The notes beneath the pieces are model-generated. The model saw only the letters and a list, made by a program, of their open reading frames with translations. It was not told the DNA's origin and made no database searches. Source: Acidobacteriota bacterium (GTDB lineage Bacteria > Acidobacteriota > Blastocatellia > Pyrinomonadales > Pyrinomonadaceae). From it: 64,000 nt of DNA. The stretch spans positions 248,001 through 312,000 of the forward strand of contig JADJWI010000001.1 in NCBI GenBank assembly GCA_016716435.1, in the 5' to 3' direction. The translations under genes and the position numbers were made by a program. Shown here in pieces: positions 53,429 to 61,507 of the stretch; the first letter of the stretch is position 1, and each line of letters opens with the position of its first letter.

Positions 53429-53521
53429 GAGAAGCCGCAGGCCCGATCTTCGGCGGGTGCTTGCAAACATATAATTCTTCTGGTTTTGCGACCTGGGCCG
53501 GCGAACGCTACGATAAAAACA

Positions 53522-53941
53522 ATGGAAGAACGTGAACTGATGACGCCGGCGGATATTCACGCCTTTGGCGTCGAAATCCTCTACAAGCAGCTTGAAACGG
53601 ACGGTTGGGTGATCGACTCGGCGGACGTTCTTGCAGACATTCGGACCGAGCCGCAGATCGTCGCAAAAAAAGAAGGCGAGCTTGCCTTCTTTGTTGTGCG
53701 AACGGATGTTCACCCGAAGCGTGGACGTTTTGAAGAGGGCAAGGAAGCCTTCGAAACACTCGTCCTGCACGCCAAGGCGCACGGAGCGTCGTGCTATTTT
53801 GCCAGCATCGGCATCGCAAACTCTGAGGGCGAGACCGAAGAAGCGATGTCGGTCCCGGTAAAAGGCGTCGGTTACAATATCCAGTTCGACGGCCTTATCC
53901 GGATGGAACTCCCGCCCGAACAGAAAGAAGCAGCAAGCTGA
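53522..53941 (+). CDS. Conserved-looking hypothetical protein, cytoplasmic
   Basis: The 139-residue protein starts MEERELMTPADIHAFGVEIL and is soluble and acidic. Its middle has a beta-strand pair (IRTEPQIVAKKEGELAFFVV) reminiscent in layout of the YraN/restriction-endonuclease-like core, but the catalytic Lys is replaced by Arg (FFVVRTD), so nuclease activity is doubtful. It lies divergently from the giant gene and convergently to the 53948 gene (six bases apart). Function unknown. Confidence 0.65.
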   Translation: MEERELMTPADIHAFGVEILYKQLETDGWVIDSADVLADIRTEPQIVAKKEGELAFFVVRTDVHPKRGRFEEGKEAFETLVLHAKAHGASCYFASIGIANSEGETEEAMSVPVKGVGYNIQFDGLIRMELPPEQKEAAS

Positions 53942-53947
53942 TCCGCT

Positions 53948-54535
53948 CTACTTCCGCTTCGTTACACCCATGAGGCGAGCCGGAAACGTCGCAAAATTCT
54001 CGATCTCTACGTGATACTCCCCGTCCTTCGAGTCGCGTTTCCATCGGACCTTCGCGGCCGCAATGAAAGTTCCCTCGCCGCGTCCGGTCTTTGGGTCGAT
54101 GAAAAGCTCGATGATACCGAACGGGTAATCTATCGAGCGATACCCCCCGCGAACCTCCGCGAACTGTATCCATCTTTCGAATACGGCAAAGATACGGGTC
54201 TTTCCATCAACCTCGCTGAAACGGACGGCGTTGATCGTCCGGCCAAGTCGTCCATCAACCGTGAACGACCCGAGATCCTCGTCATTCAGCTCCTTTAGGA
54301 GTGTGTCCTGGCCGCCTTCGACGAGTACGGCAAGAAATCGTGCCGCTTGTTCGTCCGTGGTCTTACCCCGAAGATCAAGAGTGAATGTTGCGGTCGTTGT
54401 CCTTGTACTCAGGCCAGTGCCAAAACTGATTATCGTCCCAGTATATGTTTCACGTTGTCCGGTTTGGGCAAACGCGGACGCGCAGGCGAACGCCACAAAT
54501 AGTGATCCAAGAATTATTTTGAGATGGGTCCGCAT
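53948..54535 (-). CDS. Exported protein of unknown function
   Basis: The 195-residue product has a signal peptide (IILGSLFVAFACASAFAQ) and a single beta-rich domain (YTGTIISFGTGLSTRTTTAT, FTVDGRLGRTINAVRFSEVD). I do not recognise a family. It has its own upstream region with a perfect TATAAT and a palindrome. It ends six bases from the convergent gene. Confidence 0.7.
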   Translation of the reverse strand: MRTHLKIILGSLFVAFACASAFAQTGQRETYTGTIISFGTGLSTRTTTATFTLDLRGKTTDEQAARFLAVLVEGGQDTLLKELNDEDLGSFTVDGRLGRTINAVRFSEVDGKTRIFAVFERWIQFAEVRGGYRSIDYPFGIIELFIDPKTGRGEGTFIAAAKVRWKRDSKDGEYHVEIENFATFPARLMGVTKRK

Positions 54536-54580
54536 AATATTTACCTCCGTGGCCGAATGTTTTTCGGCTTCACACTTTCT

Positions 54581-54614
54581 ATTATACGCCCCGGAGTCAA
54601 GTGACCGGGGTCAC
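54581..54614 (-). promoter_or_regulatory. -10 element with operator-like palindrome
   Basis: A perfect TATAAT (minus strand, 54581-54586) lies 45 bases from the start codon at 54535. Upstream, where a -35 should be, is the perfect inverted repeat GTGACCGGGGTCAC (54601-54614) instead of TTGACA. This suggests a regulator-dependent or repressed promoter. Confidence 0.45.
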
Positions 54615-54784
54615 AGGCCGTCTACCGAGAGCAAGCGCGGAAAGACGGCCGGCACCTCTCTTCAAAAATGCCGTCCGCCTTTCCTGATCCACGCGCAACG
54701 GAGCGTGGAAACTTGAACCTTGCCTTGTGTGTCAGCATAAAAGCGCCAATGTCCCGCGGGTTCCAAAATGCTCGGAACCTGACG

Positions 54785-54817
54785 ACAAAAAACAAGGCCC
54801 ACCGATCGGCAGGCCTT
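54785..54817 (-). terminator. Rho-independent terminator of the GlsB-like gene
   Basis: On the minus strand AAGGCC and GGCCTT pair around a stem-loop and are followed by GTTTTTTG. It lies 25 bases after the stop codon. Confidence 0.75.
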
Positions 54818-54841
54818 GATCCGTTCGCGAACTTATGTCTC

Positions 54842-55111
54842 TTAGGATGCCTTCGAGCCAAAAACTAGCCGAAGCAAGAGAAGCAAGATCACAGCCCCGA
54901 TTATTGACATGATCCAGCCGGCAGCATAATTTGCTCCGCCCCAAAGTGCTCCGCCGATAAAGGTACCCAGAAAGGCACCGGCAATACCGACCACGATGGT
55001 AACTAGTAAGCCGGTCAGGCCATCGGGCAGGGCCTCTTTACCGGGAAGTACAAAACGGGCAATTATGCCCACGATCAAACCAACAATAACGGTACCGATA
55101 GCGCTGAACAT
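54842..55111 (-). CDS. GlsB/YeaQ/YmgE-family stress-response membrane protein
   Basis: The 89-residue protein has three hydrophobic segments (VIVGLIVGIIARFVLPG, LLVTIVVGIAGAFLGTFIGG, WIMSIIGAVILLLLLRLVFG), the typical layout of the transglycosylase-associated/GlsB family. Members are induced under acid, envelope and stationary-phase stress. It is divergent from the small sigma54-type gene at 55285. It sits in a cluster of tiny membrane-protein genes around a sigma54 activator. Confidence 0.88.
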   Translation of the reverse strand: MFSAIGTVIVGLIVGIIARFVLPGKEALPDGLTGLLVTIVVGIAGAFLGTFIGGALWGGANYAAGWIMSIIGAVILLLLLRLVFGSKAS

Positions 55112-55216
55112 AGTGCTTTCTCCTCGTTTGAATTTGAACTTTTTGGAACACGACTATTCTTACACACAATCGCCGGAAACGACAATATTTTTCTTTCTCG
55201 GCCTTGTTCTACCGGG

Positions 55217-55232
55217 TGGCACAAGGCTTGCT
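55217..55232 (+). promoter_or_regulatory. Sigma54-type promoter
   Basis: TGGCAC-AAGGC-TTGCT is a near-perfect -24/-12 element (consensus TGGCACG-N4-TTGC). It lies about 50 bases upstream of the 55285 start codon. A sigma54 activator gene lies directly downstream of that gene. Confidence 0.75.
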
Positions 55233-55284
55233 ACGCATTACTCAGTAGTCGTTAGCTCAAATTATATTCTTGGAGGAAAAGTTT

Positions 55285-55452
55285 ATGTCTGAAGGAAAAA
55301 GTGTTGCCAATAGCCTTATCTGGGCCGTGGCTTTGATAATCATTATCGGAATTATTTTCGGTGCGTTGTATTACGGCGGCATCCTTAGCGGAAAGCAGAA
55401 AAAGGAGATCGATGTCGAGGTCAAGGTGCCGGCCGTCTCCAATAGCCAGTAA
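55285..55452 (+). CDS. Small single-pass membrane protein
   Basis: A 55-residue protein starts MSEGKSVANSLIWAVALIII and has one membrane segment (IWAVALIIIIGIIFGALYYG) and a charged, probably exported tail (KQKKEIDVEVKVPAVSNSQ). GGAGG lies nine bases before the ATG. It has its own sigma54 promoter and its own terminator, so it is a separate transcript. I recognise no named family. Confidence 0.75.
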   Translation: MSEGKSVANSLIWAVALIIIIGIIFGALYYGGILSGKQKKEIDVEVKVPAVSNSQ

Positions 55453-55470
55453 CTATCTTAACAGTGAAAA

Positions 55471-55507
55471 AAGGACGCCGGGCTTCGTGCTCGGCGTCTT
55501 TTGCTTT
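55471..55507 (+). terminator. Rho-independent terminator
   Basis: GGACGCCGGGC and GCTCGGCGTC form a strong stem followed by TTTTGCTTT. It separates the small membrane-protein gene from the convergent activator gene. Confidence 0.85.
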
Positions 55508-55515
55508 CGTTGGTG

Positions 55516-57015
55516 TTAGACCTCAAGTTGGTGCCGCTTTATCATGCCGTAGAGCCGCGGCCGGTAAAGCCCAAGCAGGTTCGCGGCGGCCTGCTTATTT
55601 CCCTTGGTACGCTTGAGGGCCGCCGTTACGACCTCGCGTTCGATGCCTTCAAAGACATCGTCGTTCGACCGCCCGTCCTCCGGGTCGGCGAGACTTTCGA
55701 CGATGGCCGCTCCCGCCTCGCGCATCAGTTCCTCGGAGCTTAATCTGGCCCTTGCGAATGGCATCGATCCATTTCCGCTATATTCGGGATGGGTCTGTCC
55801 GCCGATCATCGTTTCCTCTGCTTCAGCTCCCGCACCGCCTGGAATATCAAGCCCGGTGATTCTTCCGGACTTGCTCAAGAGAACAGCACGTTCGACCGCA
55901 TTCTGGAGTTCGCGGACGTTTCCACGCCAACTGTAGTGCAGCATTTGGTCATACGCCGACTGCGAAAACTCAGTATCCGGCCGCCGATATTTATCCGAAT
56001 AGATCTTCAAAAAGTGCTCGGCGAGCATCGGGATGTCCTCCGTTCGCTCCCTGAGCGGCGGTATCCTAATCTCGATAGTATTAATACGATAGTAAAGGTC
56101 CTCGCGAAGATTTCCGTCCTGAATTGCTTCAAATGGGTCGCGGTTGGTTGCTGCTATAAGCCTGAAATCAGCATCCTGCGGCCGATCGCTGCCGACGCGG
56201 TAATACACCTTTTCTTGCAACACGCGAAGGAGTTTCGGCTGCAGGTCGACCGGCATTTCGCCGATCTCATCGAGCATAATGCTCCCGCGATTTGCCTGGC
56301 CGATGAATCCGATCTTGTCAGAATTTGCCCCCGTATATGCCCCTTTAACATGCCCGAAAAGCTGGGATTCGATCAACTCTTTCGGAAGTGCCGAGCAGTT
56401 CACTTTTACGAAGGTCTCGTCGGCTCGATGGCTTTTGTAGTGGATCGCATTGGCAATGACCTCTTTTCCTGTGCCGGACTCGCCAAGGATGAGGATATTT
56501 GCGTCCGATTCGGCGACGTTTTCGATTATCTCGTAGATATTCTGCATCGACCGCGAACCGCCGATGATGCCTTCATATGAGTTTCGGCTGGTAAGCTTGG
56601 TCCGCAGTTCCCTGATCTCGGCGGCTTGCTTGCGGTTGATTACCGCCTGCCGTTTTGACTCGACGGCGTTGCGGACATCGAGCATTAGGTCCTCGAGATT
56701 GAGCGGCTTTACGCGATAGCCGAATGCTCCGACCCGCGTTGCTTCGATGGCCTTTTCGGCTCGGTCGTAACCGGTAATGATAATTATCTCGGTGTCAGGC
56801 GAGATGAGCTTCGTCTGCTTTATCAGGTCGATCCCGTTGATGTCCGGCAGATTAAGATCGGTAAGAATTACGTCGAACTCATCCGTCTTAATATGCTCGA
56901 GCCCTTTTACGCCGGAAACGGCCGTCGCCGTATCAAACCCTTCGTCCTTAAGCTGAAAACTCAGCAGATCGAGAGTGACGGTATCATCGTCGATCACCAG
57001 TGCCTTTAATCCCAT
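55516..57015 (-). CDS. NtrC-family sigma54-dependent response regulator
   Basis: The 499-residue protein has a receiver domain (residues 1-120, acidic IDDD, phospho-acceptor Asp53 in TDLNLPD). An AAA+ domain follows (about 145-385, GESGTGKE Walker A, the sigma54-contact loop GAYTGA, LLDEIGEMP-type Walker B). A Fis-type helix-turn-helix at the C-terminus (AALKRTKGNKQAAANLLGLY) completes it. The loop has Tyr for the usual Phe of GAFTGA, a tolerated variation. No sensor kinase is adjacent on this strand; the hybrid kinase at 57614 is the nearest candidate. It lies between two sigma54-type promoters, suggesting that it controls them. Confidence 0.95.
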   Translation of the reverse strand: MGLKALVIDDDTVTLDLLSFQLKDEGFDTATAVSGVKGLEHIKTDEFDVILTDLNLPDINGIDLIKQTKLISPDTEIIIITGYDRAEKAIEATRVGAFGYRVKPLNLEDLMLDVRNAVESKRQAVINRKQAAEIRELRTKLTSRNSYEGIIGGSRSMQNIYEIIENVAESDANILILGESGTGKEVIANAIHYKSHRADETFVKVNCSALPKELIESQLFGHVKGAYTGANSDKIGFIGQANRGSIMLDEIGEMPVDLQPKLLRVLQEKVYYRVGSDRPQDADFRLIAATNRDPFEAIQDGNLREDLYYRINTIEIRIPPLRERTEDIPMLAEHFLKIYSDKYRRPDTEFSQSAYDQMLHYSWRGNVRELQNAVERAVLLSKSGRITGLDIPGGAGAEAEETMIGGQTHPEYSGNGSMPFARARLSSEELMREAGAAIVESLADPEDGRSNDDVFEGIEREVVTAALKRTKGNKQAAANLLGLYRPRLYGMIKRHQLEV

Positions 57016-57330
57016 TTAATCCTCTTGATATTGAAAACCGCCCTCTCTACTTCCGGCGGCTTCTAACTGTGTCAGATTTCCGGCTAACCAAAATGCAAGG
57101 TCTATGCCAGTTTTTCCGAATAGACATCACACTTTCGCGCTTTGCCTATATGATGGCGACGAAAATGTGTTTCACTTCAATACAGCAAAAATATGGGCCC
57201 CGTCCCCCAAATCGCCACGTCCTGAACCGATACGCTCTAGTGTATGCTTTCAATGCGATTTATCCTAGCTTTTTTATTCTAGGCCTACGCATAACGGTTT
57301 AGAGGTCGCTAAACATTCATTTTTTTCTTT
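57016..57330. other. Gene-free region upstream of the activator gene
   Basis: Divergent upstream region of the activator gene and the small Lmo0937-like gene, part of a 388-nt gap. It holds a CCTAG/CTAGG hairpin with a T-run loop (57268-57288) and AT-rich DNA. Enhancer sites for the activator would be expected here but none could be fixed. Confidence 0.4.
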
Positions 57331-57347
57331 TTGGCACGGGGCTTGAA
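57331..57347 (+). promoter_or_regulatory. Sigma54-type promoter of the Lmo0937-like gene
   Basis: TTGGCACG-GGGC-TTGAA fits the -24/-12 consensus well (only the -12 GC is replaced). It lies about 57 bases before the ATG at 57404. No sigma70-type element is seen nearby. Confidence 0.7.
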
Positions 57348-57403
57348 ATAGCAACAAGCGTGTCCATACGAGATTGATTCTTTTTCAAAACAAAGGAGGA
57401 CTT

Positions 57404-57553
57404 ATGCTTGAAACTATTATCGTCATCGTTTTACTTCTTTGGCTTGTTGGTATGATTAGCGGATCGACCTTTGGCGGCGTTCTTCATACGTTGCTTCTTG
57501 TGGCCGTTGTTGTTTTTGTCATCAGGCTGTTTACCGGCCGACGGGCCGTTTAG
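57404..57553 (+). CDS. Lmo0937-family small membrane protein
   Basis: This 49-residue protein is MLETIIVIVLLLWLVGMISG then STFGGVLHTLLLVAVVVFVI and RLFTGRRAV. It has two membrane segments and the Gly-rich turn and basic end typical of Lmo0937-type proteins, often stress-associated. AAAGGAGGA lies five bases before the ATG. It has a sigma54-type promoter. Confidence 0.82.
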   Translation: MLETIIVIVLLLWLVGMISGSTFGGVLHTLLLVAVVVFVIRLFTGRRAV

Positions 57554-57613
57554 GTTACAATCGGGGGGGTTCCCTGGCGGCCAACGCTAGGCGAACACCC
57601 CCGCAGTTTTCCA

Positions 57614-59599
57614 ATGGATTCAAGACCGGCACCTGAGATCAACGATGCCCTGGGCCAAATGCTCCCGGGCGGCTTTTTCGGGCCGCTGTTCGAAGCGGCG
57701 TTTGACCTATATGGTGTCGTCGGAGCTGAAGGTCGCGTTATCTCAATGAACGGACGCATCTTTGAGAAGGCCGGATCAGACCCATCGCTGCTCGCGGGCC
57801 AGGTAATTTCAGAGACCGTCTATTGGCAATCAACCGAAAACACTTCTGCACTGCTTTCAACGGCAGTCGGTGAGGCTCTCGCCGGGTCGCCGCGTCGGCT
57901 TACACTTGACTTCCGGCTGCGGGTAAACGAGAGCGTGCCGATCGAGCTCTTTCTGTTTCCCGTAAGTTCGTCTGAGGAAGAAGCAATGGTCATGGTCGCC
58001 GGCCGACATTGCGGCAGCGGCGTTCAAGATGAGGACGGACGGCATTATGCAGAATTGATCGAGGCAGCAGGAGCGGCAGGTGCCGGGCTTTTTGCTTGGG
58101 ACCTGGAACGCGGCCGGGCGCGCTCAACTCCTCGGACAAATGAAATACTTGGCCTTTCGCCGTACGAAGAGCTTGAATACGAAGCGTTCATTTCATCTAT
58201 TCATCCAGACGACCGACCGCGGATAGCGGCATTTATCGCAAATGCCGAAAACCAGCCGGGACGGTTCGATCAAGAGTTTCGCGTCGTTTATCCTGACGGC
58301 AAAACACAGTGGATCCGCGCCGAAGGCAAGATAGTCGGGCCAAGCGATACCGCAGGCTCGAGGATGCTAGGAAATCTTCGGCAGATAACCGCAGAAAAGG
58401 TCGCCGCCGAAGAGCTTGCAAAGATATACGAACGCGAACGAAAGGCACGCGAAGAGGCGACCGAGGCGAACCGGGCGAAAGATTTTTTCCTTACGCTTGT
58501 CTCACACGAACTTCGCGCCCCGCTCAACGCGATAATGGGATGGTCGAAGATCCTGCTTTCGAAGGAACTCGATGTCGAGACACGGCGAAACGCATTGGAG
58601 ACGATCGAGCGTAGCGCCCAGGTCCAGGCAAAGCTGATAAACGACCTTGTTGATTCAGCCCGTGTCGCTTCGGGCAAGCTTCGGCTCGAATATCGCCCTA
58701 CGAATCTCTATAAACTTATCCGCGGGGCGGTTCAGGCCCATCAACCTGCGGCGACCTCGCGAGAACTTGAGTTCACATTCTCTGCCGACCGCGAAGATCT
58801 GGTCGTCTTTGCCGACGCAAACCGGCTGCAGCAGGTCTTTGGCAATATAATTTCAAACGCCATCAAATTTACCGAGCCGGGCGGCACGGTATCGATCGAG
58901 CTCACGTCCGATGACGGCACGGCGGCGATTCGCATTGCCGATACCGGACAAGGCATCAACGCCGACGCTTTGACGGCGATCTTCCGGCAGTTCTCGCAAG
59001 GCCATGTGGAAAGCGGCAGGAATAGCTCCGGCTTCGGGCTCGGGCTCTCGATCGCAAAGATTCTCGCCGAACGCCACGGCGGCACGATCACCGCGGAAAG
59101 CGACGGGCCGGGACACGGTTCGGCTTTCACTGTTCGGCTGCCGCTAAAGGATGCTCCTGCTACGGTCGCTTTAGCTGAATCGGCACGGCCCGACGCCCGA
59201 AGGCTCGATGGCCTTCGCATCCTGATCGTTGAAGATGACCCGGATTCGCGAGAGGTGCTGCAGCTATTTCTTCAGCAAAATGGGGCGGATATTCACGCCG
59301 CGATGGACGCGAGACAGGCGGTCGAAATACTGAACGGTGCAAATGGCCGGCTGCCCGATCTGATCATTTCAGACCTCGCAATGCCCGGCGAGGACGGGCT
59401 CTCGCTCATCTCGCGGATCCGTTCGCGAAACTCCGATGGCGGGGCCGAGATACCTGCAATAGCTTTGAGCGCTTTCACCTCGGAACAAAGCCGCGACTCG
59501 GCACTTGCCGCCGGCTTTCAACGCTACGCGACCAAACCCTTCGACCCCGAACCGCTCGTCGGCCTGATTCTCGAACTCACAAAACAAAACGGATCTTAG
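57614..59599 (+). CDS. Soluble hybrid histidine kinase (PAS-HisKA-HATPase-REC)
   Basis: The 661-residue protein has a divergent N-terminal sensor part, a PAS domain (residues about 150-265, FRVVYPDGKTQWIRAEGKIV) and a coiled linker. A HisKA domain with His298 (SHELRAPLNAIMGW), an HATPase domain (NAIKFT, DTGQGI, GLGLSIAKIL) and a C-terminal receiver with phospho-acceptor Asp587 (ISDLAMPGEDG) follow. No membrane segment is seen, so it senses an intracellular signal. It lies near the NtrC-type regulator and could phosphorylate it, but no direct evidence exists. No Shine-Dalgarno is obvious. Confidence 0.93.
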   Translation: MDSRPAPEINDALGQMLPGGFFGPLFEAAFDLYGVVGAEGRVISMNGRIFEKAGSDPSLLAGQVISETVYWQSTENTSALLSTAVGEALAGSPRRLTLDFRLRVNESVPIELFLFPVSSSEEEAMVMVAGRHCGSGVQDEDGRHYAELIEAAGAAGAGLFAWDLERGRARSTPRTNEILGLSPYEELEYEAFISSIHPDDRPRIAAFIANAENQPGRFDQEFRVVYPDGKTQWIRAEGKIVGPSDTAGSRMLGNLRQITAEKVAAEELAKIYERERKAREEATEANRAKDFFLTLVSHELRAPLNAIMGWSKILLSKELDVETRRNALETIERSAQVQAKLINDLVDSARVASGKLRLEYRPTNLYKLIRGAVQAHQPAATSRELEFTFSADREDLVVFADANRLQQVFGNIISNAIKFTEPGGTVSIELTSDDGTAAIRIADTGQGINADALTAIFRQFSQGHVESGRNSSGFGLGLSIAKILAERHGGTITAESDGPGHGSAFTVRLPLKDAPATVALAESARPDARRLDGLRILIVEDDPDSREVLQLFLQQNGADIHAAMDARQAVEILNGANGRLPDLIISDLAMPGEDGLSLISRIRSRNSDGGAEIPAIALSAFTSEQSRDSALAAGFQRYATKPFDPEPLVGLILELTKQNGS

Positions 59600-59601
59600 C
59601 T

Positions 59602-60150
59602 TCAGAAGGATTTCACGAAACGGGATTCGATGACACCGTCTTTCTCGCTCCCGAGTTCGGCGGTCAATCGGGGATATGTTTTATTCTCTGCTTCCAGCGT
59701 GTCAATCTCAAGCAGCAGCTCGGCCTCGCGGATGGCGGTCAGCGCACCTTCGATCTCCATGAAGAGACCGAAAGGGAGTTCGTCGATGACCGTTTCGGTC
59801 GAGCGGAACCGCCACTTCTTTCGCCGCTTTTCGTAAACAAGCTTTCGCGTGATGCCGATCGCCGCGAGGACTCGCTCCATCGCGTCGCCGTCCGCGATCT
59901 CGGTCTCTTCCTCGATCTGCTGCTTTACGTCCGAAATGCCCGGCAGCCGCTTTTTGAATGTGAGAATCGTCCGCAACGGGGTTTTGCGAATGCGCATAAC
60001 TGAGTTTAGATCGGCCATCGGCCCGCCGCCGAGGATGATATTCTCCTCGTGGTCCTCGCCAAGATACTCGGCGCCAAATTCGGCGAGCCGCTTCTCGACC
60101 TCGCCACGCAGTCCTGCTGGAAGGCGATATTTCTTCTCGATCTCTATCAT
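59602..60150 (-). CDS. CYTH-domain protein (class IV adenylate cyclase/thiamine-triphosphatase-like)
   Basis: The 182-residue protein starts MIEIEKKYRLP, with the ExExK motif (Glu3, Glu5, Lys7) that defines CYTH domains. It has a basic strand (RTILTFKKRLPG) and late acidic strands (FMEIEGALTAI, LLLEIDTLEAENKTYPRLTA). Members hydrolyse triphosphates or cyclise ATP in a tunnel-shaped active site. Its substrate is unknown. It is the last gene of an operon with an ABC-2 exporter and starts four bases after the permease stop. The ATG at 60150 is chosen over an upstream start that overlaps the permease. Confidence 0.88.
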   Translation of the reverse strand: MIEIEKKYRLPAGLRGEVEKRLAEFGAEYLGEDHEENIILGGGPMADLNSVMRIRKTPLRTILTFKKRLPGISDVKQQIEEETEIADGDAMERVLAAIGITRKLVYEKRRKKWRFRSTETVIDELPFGLFMEIEGALTAIREAELLLEIDTLEAENKTYPRLTAELGSEKDGVIESRFVKSF

Positions 60151-60154
60151 TCGA

Positions 60155-61507
60155 TCAGACGTAGCGGATCCATTTCCAGATCTCGGGAAGCGTCGCCCGC
60201 TTGCCATACATCAGCATCCCGACACGGTAAACTCGCGAGGCAAGCCAGACGAGCCCGGCGATGGCAAGCACGTTTATCCCGATCGAAAGAGCGATCTCCC
60301 AGAAGGGCGGCGTCTCTGCGAGGATGCGTATCGGCATCGTAATCGGGGCAAAGAACGGTGCGATCGAGACCCAGAATGAGAGCGAAGAATTCGGATCGCG
60401 GATCACCGCAATGCTGAAATAGAACGCCGCAAGCAGAAGCATCACCGGCGGGAACGCGAACTGCCCGCCTTCCTGGAGCGATGTGACCACCGAGCCGATC
60501 AATGCAAAGATCGACGCGTAAATAAAATAGCCGATGAGGAAAAAGATAAGGAAATAGAGGATCATCAGCGGCGAGATCGAAGGAACCGCACCGACGAGCT
60601 GCGAAAGATCGGTCTGCAACGCGAGAAACGCGAGCAGGGCGGCGGCACTTACGATCCAGATCGAGAGCTGTGTCAGCCCCGCGAGCCCGACGCCGACAAG
60701 CTTTCCGAAGAGCAGCGTGAACGGCCTTGCCGATGAGAAAAGTATCTCGGAGATCCGCGTCTCTTTTTCCTCGACTACCGCGCCCATTATCGCCTGACCG
60801 TAGATCGCGAGCGTGATGTAGATCATCAGCCCGATGACGAACGAGGCGATCATCAGGCCGGTCGTGTCCTTCTCGCCGCCGCGGTCATCGAGGCCTTTGG
60901 CGTCGAGTTTCACAGCCCGGCCGATCGAGGCCAGCCGCTCTTCGCTTATGTTCGCCTCGGCGAGCCGCTGCGAGCGCACTGCGCTGTTGAGAGCATCGCG
61001 GAGCGAATCGTTGGTGACAAAATCAGCCCCTTTCCGCGAGCGGAATTCATAGACGGCCGCCGTATCGTTGATGTCCGGCGGGATGATCAGATAGGCGTCG
61101 AATTCATCGGCCGTTATCCGCGTTGTCAGTTCGGAACGCATGTCTTCGATCGAGCGGCCGGCGGGATCGATGTCAGTAAAAATGAACGAATCGGCCATCT
61201 GCGTCGAGGCCATTTTTAACTGCTCCTCTTGCGAGGGCGTGATATTGACCGCCGCTTCTCGAGCGGCTGTGCGGGCTCGCTCTGCCCGCTTTTCGGCTGA
61301 AAGATTGTCCTTCAATCGAGGAGCAACGGTGCCCGAGCGGTCGATCAAGGCGATCCGCGTTGGCTCGCCCTTGAGCGAAAAGATGATCGCCGGCACGAAT
61401 GCGAAAACTCCGGCGAGCACCGGCAAAAGCAGCGTCCCGACGAGGAACGACCACTTGAGCACGACCTTTTTGTACTCATGAACTACGACGGCAAAAAACC
61501 TATCCAT
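60155..61507 (-). CDS. ABC-2 type exporter permease, NatB-like
   Basis: The 450-residue protein has an N-terminal membrane segment (LVGTLLLPVLAGVFAFVPAI) and a long extracytoplasmic region (about residues 50-215). Five or six C-terminal membrane segments follow (MIASFVIGLMIYITLAIYG, LIFFLIGYFIYASIFALIG). This is the layout of NatB/ABC-type sodium or antibiotic exporter permeases, with the conserved EEKETRISEILFSSARPFTL before the core. It overlaps the ATPase gene by eight bases. The cargo is unknown. Confidence 0.9.
   Translation of the reverse strand: MDRFFAVVVHEYKKVVLKWSFLVGTLLLPVLAGVFAFVPAIIFSLKGEPTRIALIDRSGTVAPRLKDNLSAEKRAERARTAAREAAVNITPSQEEQLKMASTQMADSFIFTDIDPAGRSIEDMRSELTTRITADEFDAYLIIPPDINDTAAVYEFRSRKGADFVTNDSLRDALNSAVRSQRLAEANISEERLASIGRAVKLDAKGLDDRGGEKDTTGLMIASFVIGLMIYITLAIYGQAIMGAVVEEKETRISEILFSSARPFTLLFGKLVGVGLAGLTQLSIWIVSAAALLAFLALQTDLSQLVGAVPSISPLMILYFLIFFLIGYFIYASIFALIGSVVTSLQEGGQFAFPPVMLLLAAFYFSIAVIRDPNSSLSFWVSIAPFFAPITMPIRILAETPPFWEIALSIGINVLAIAGLVWLASRVYRVGMLMYGKRATLPEIWKWIRYV

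Larger units (their letters stand above)
54536..54841. other. Gene-free region, 306 nt
   Basis: It contains the promoter and palindrome of the leftward gene (54581-54614), a GC-rich middle with the stem GACGGCC/GGCCGTC-like text, and the terminator of the GlsB-like gene (54785-54817). No gene is seen. Confidence 0.5.
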
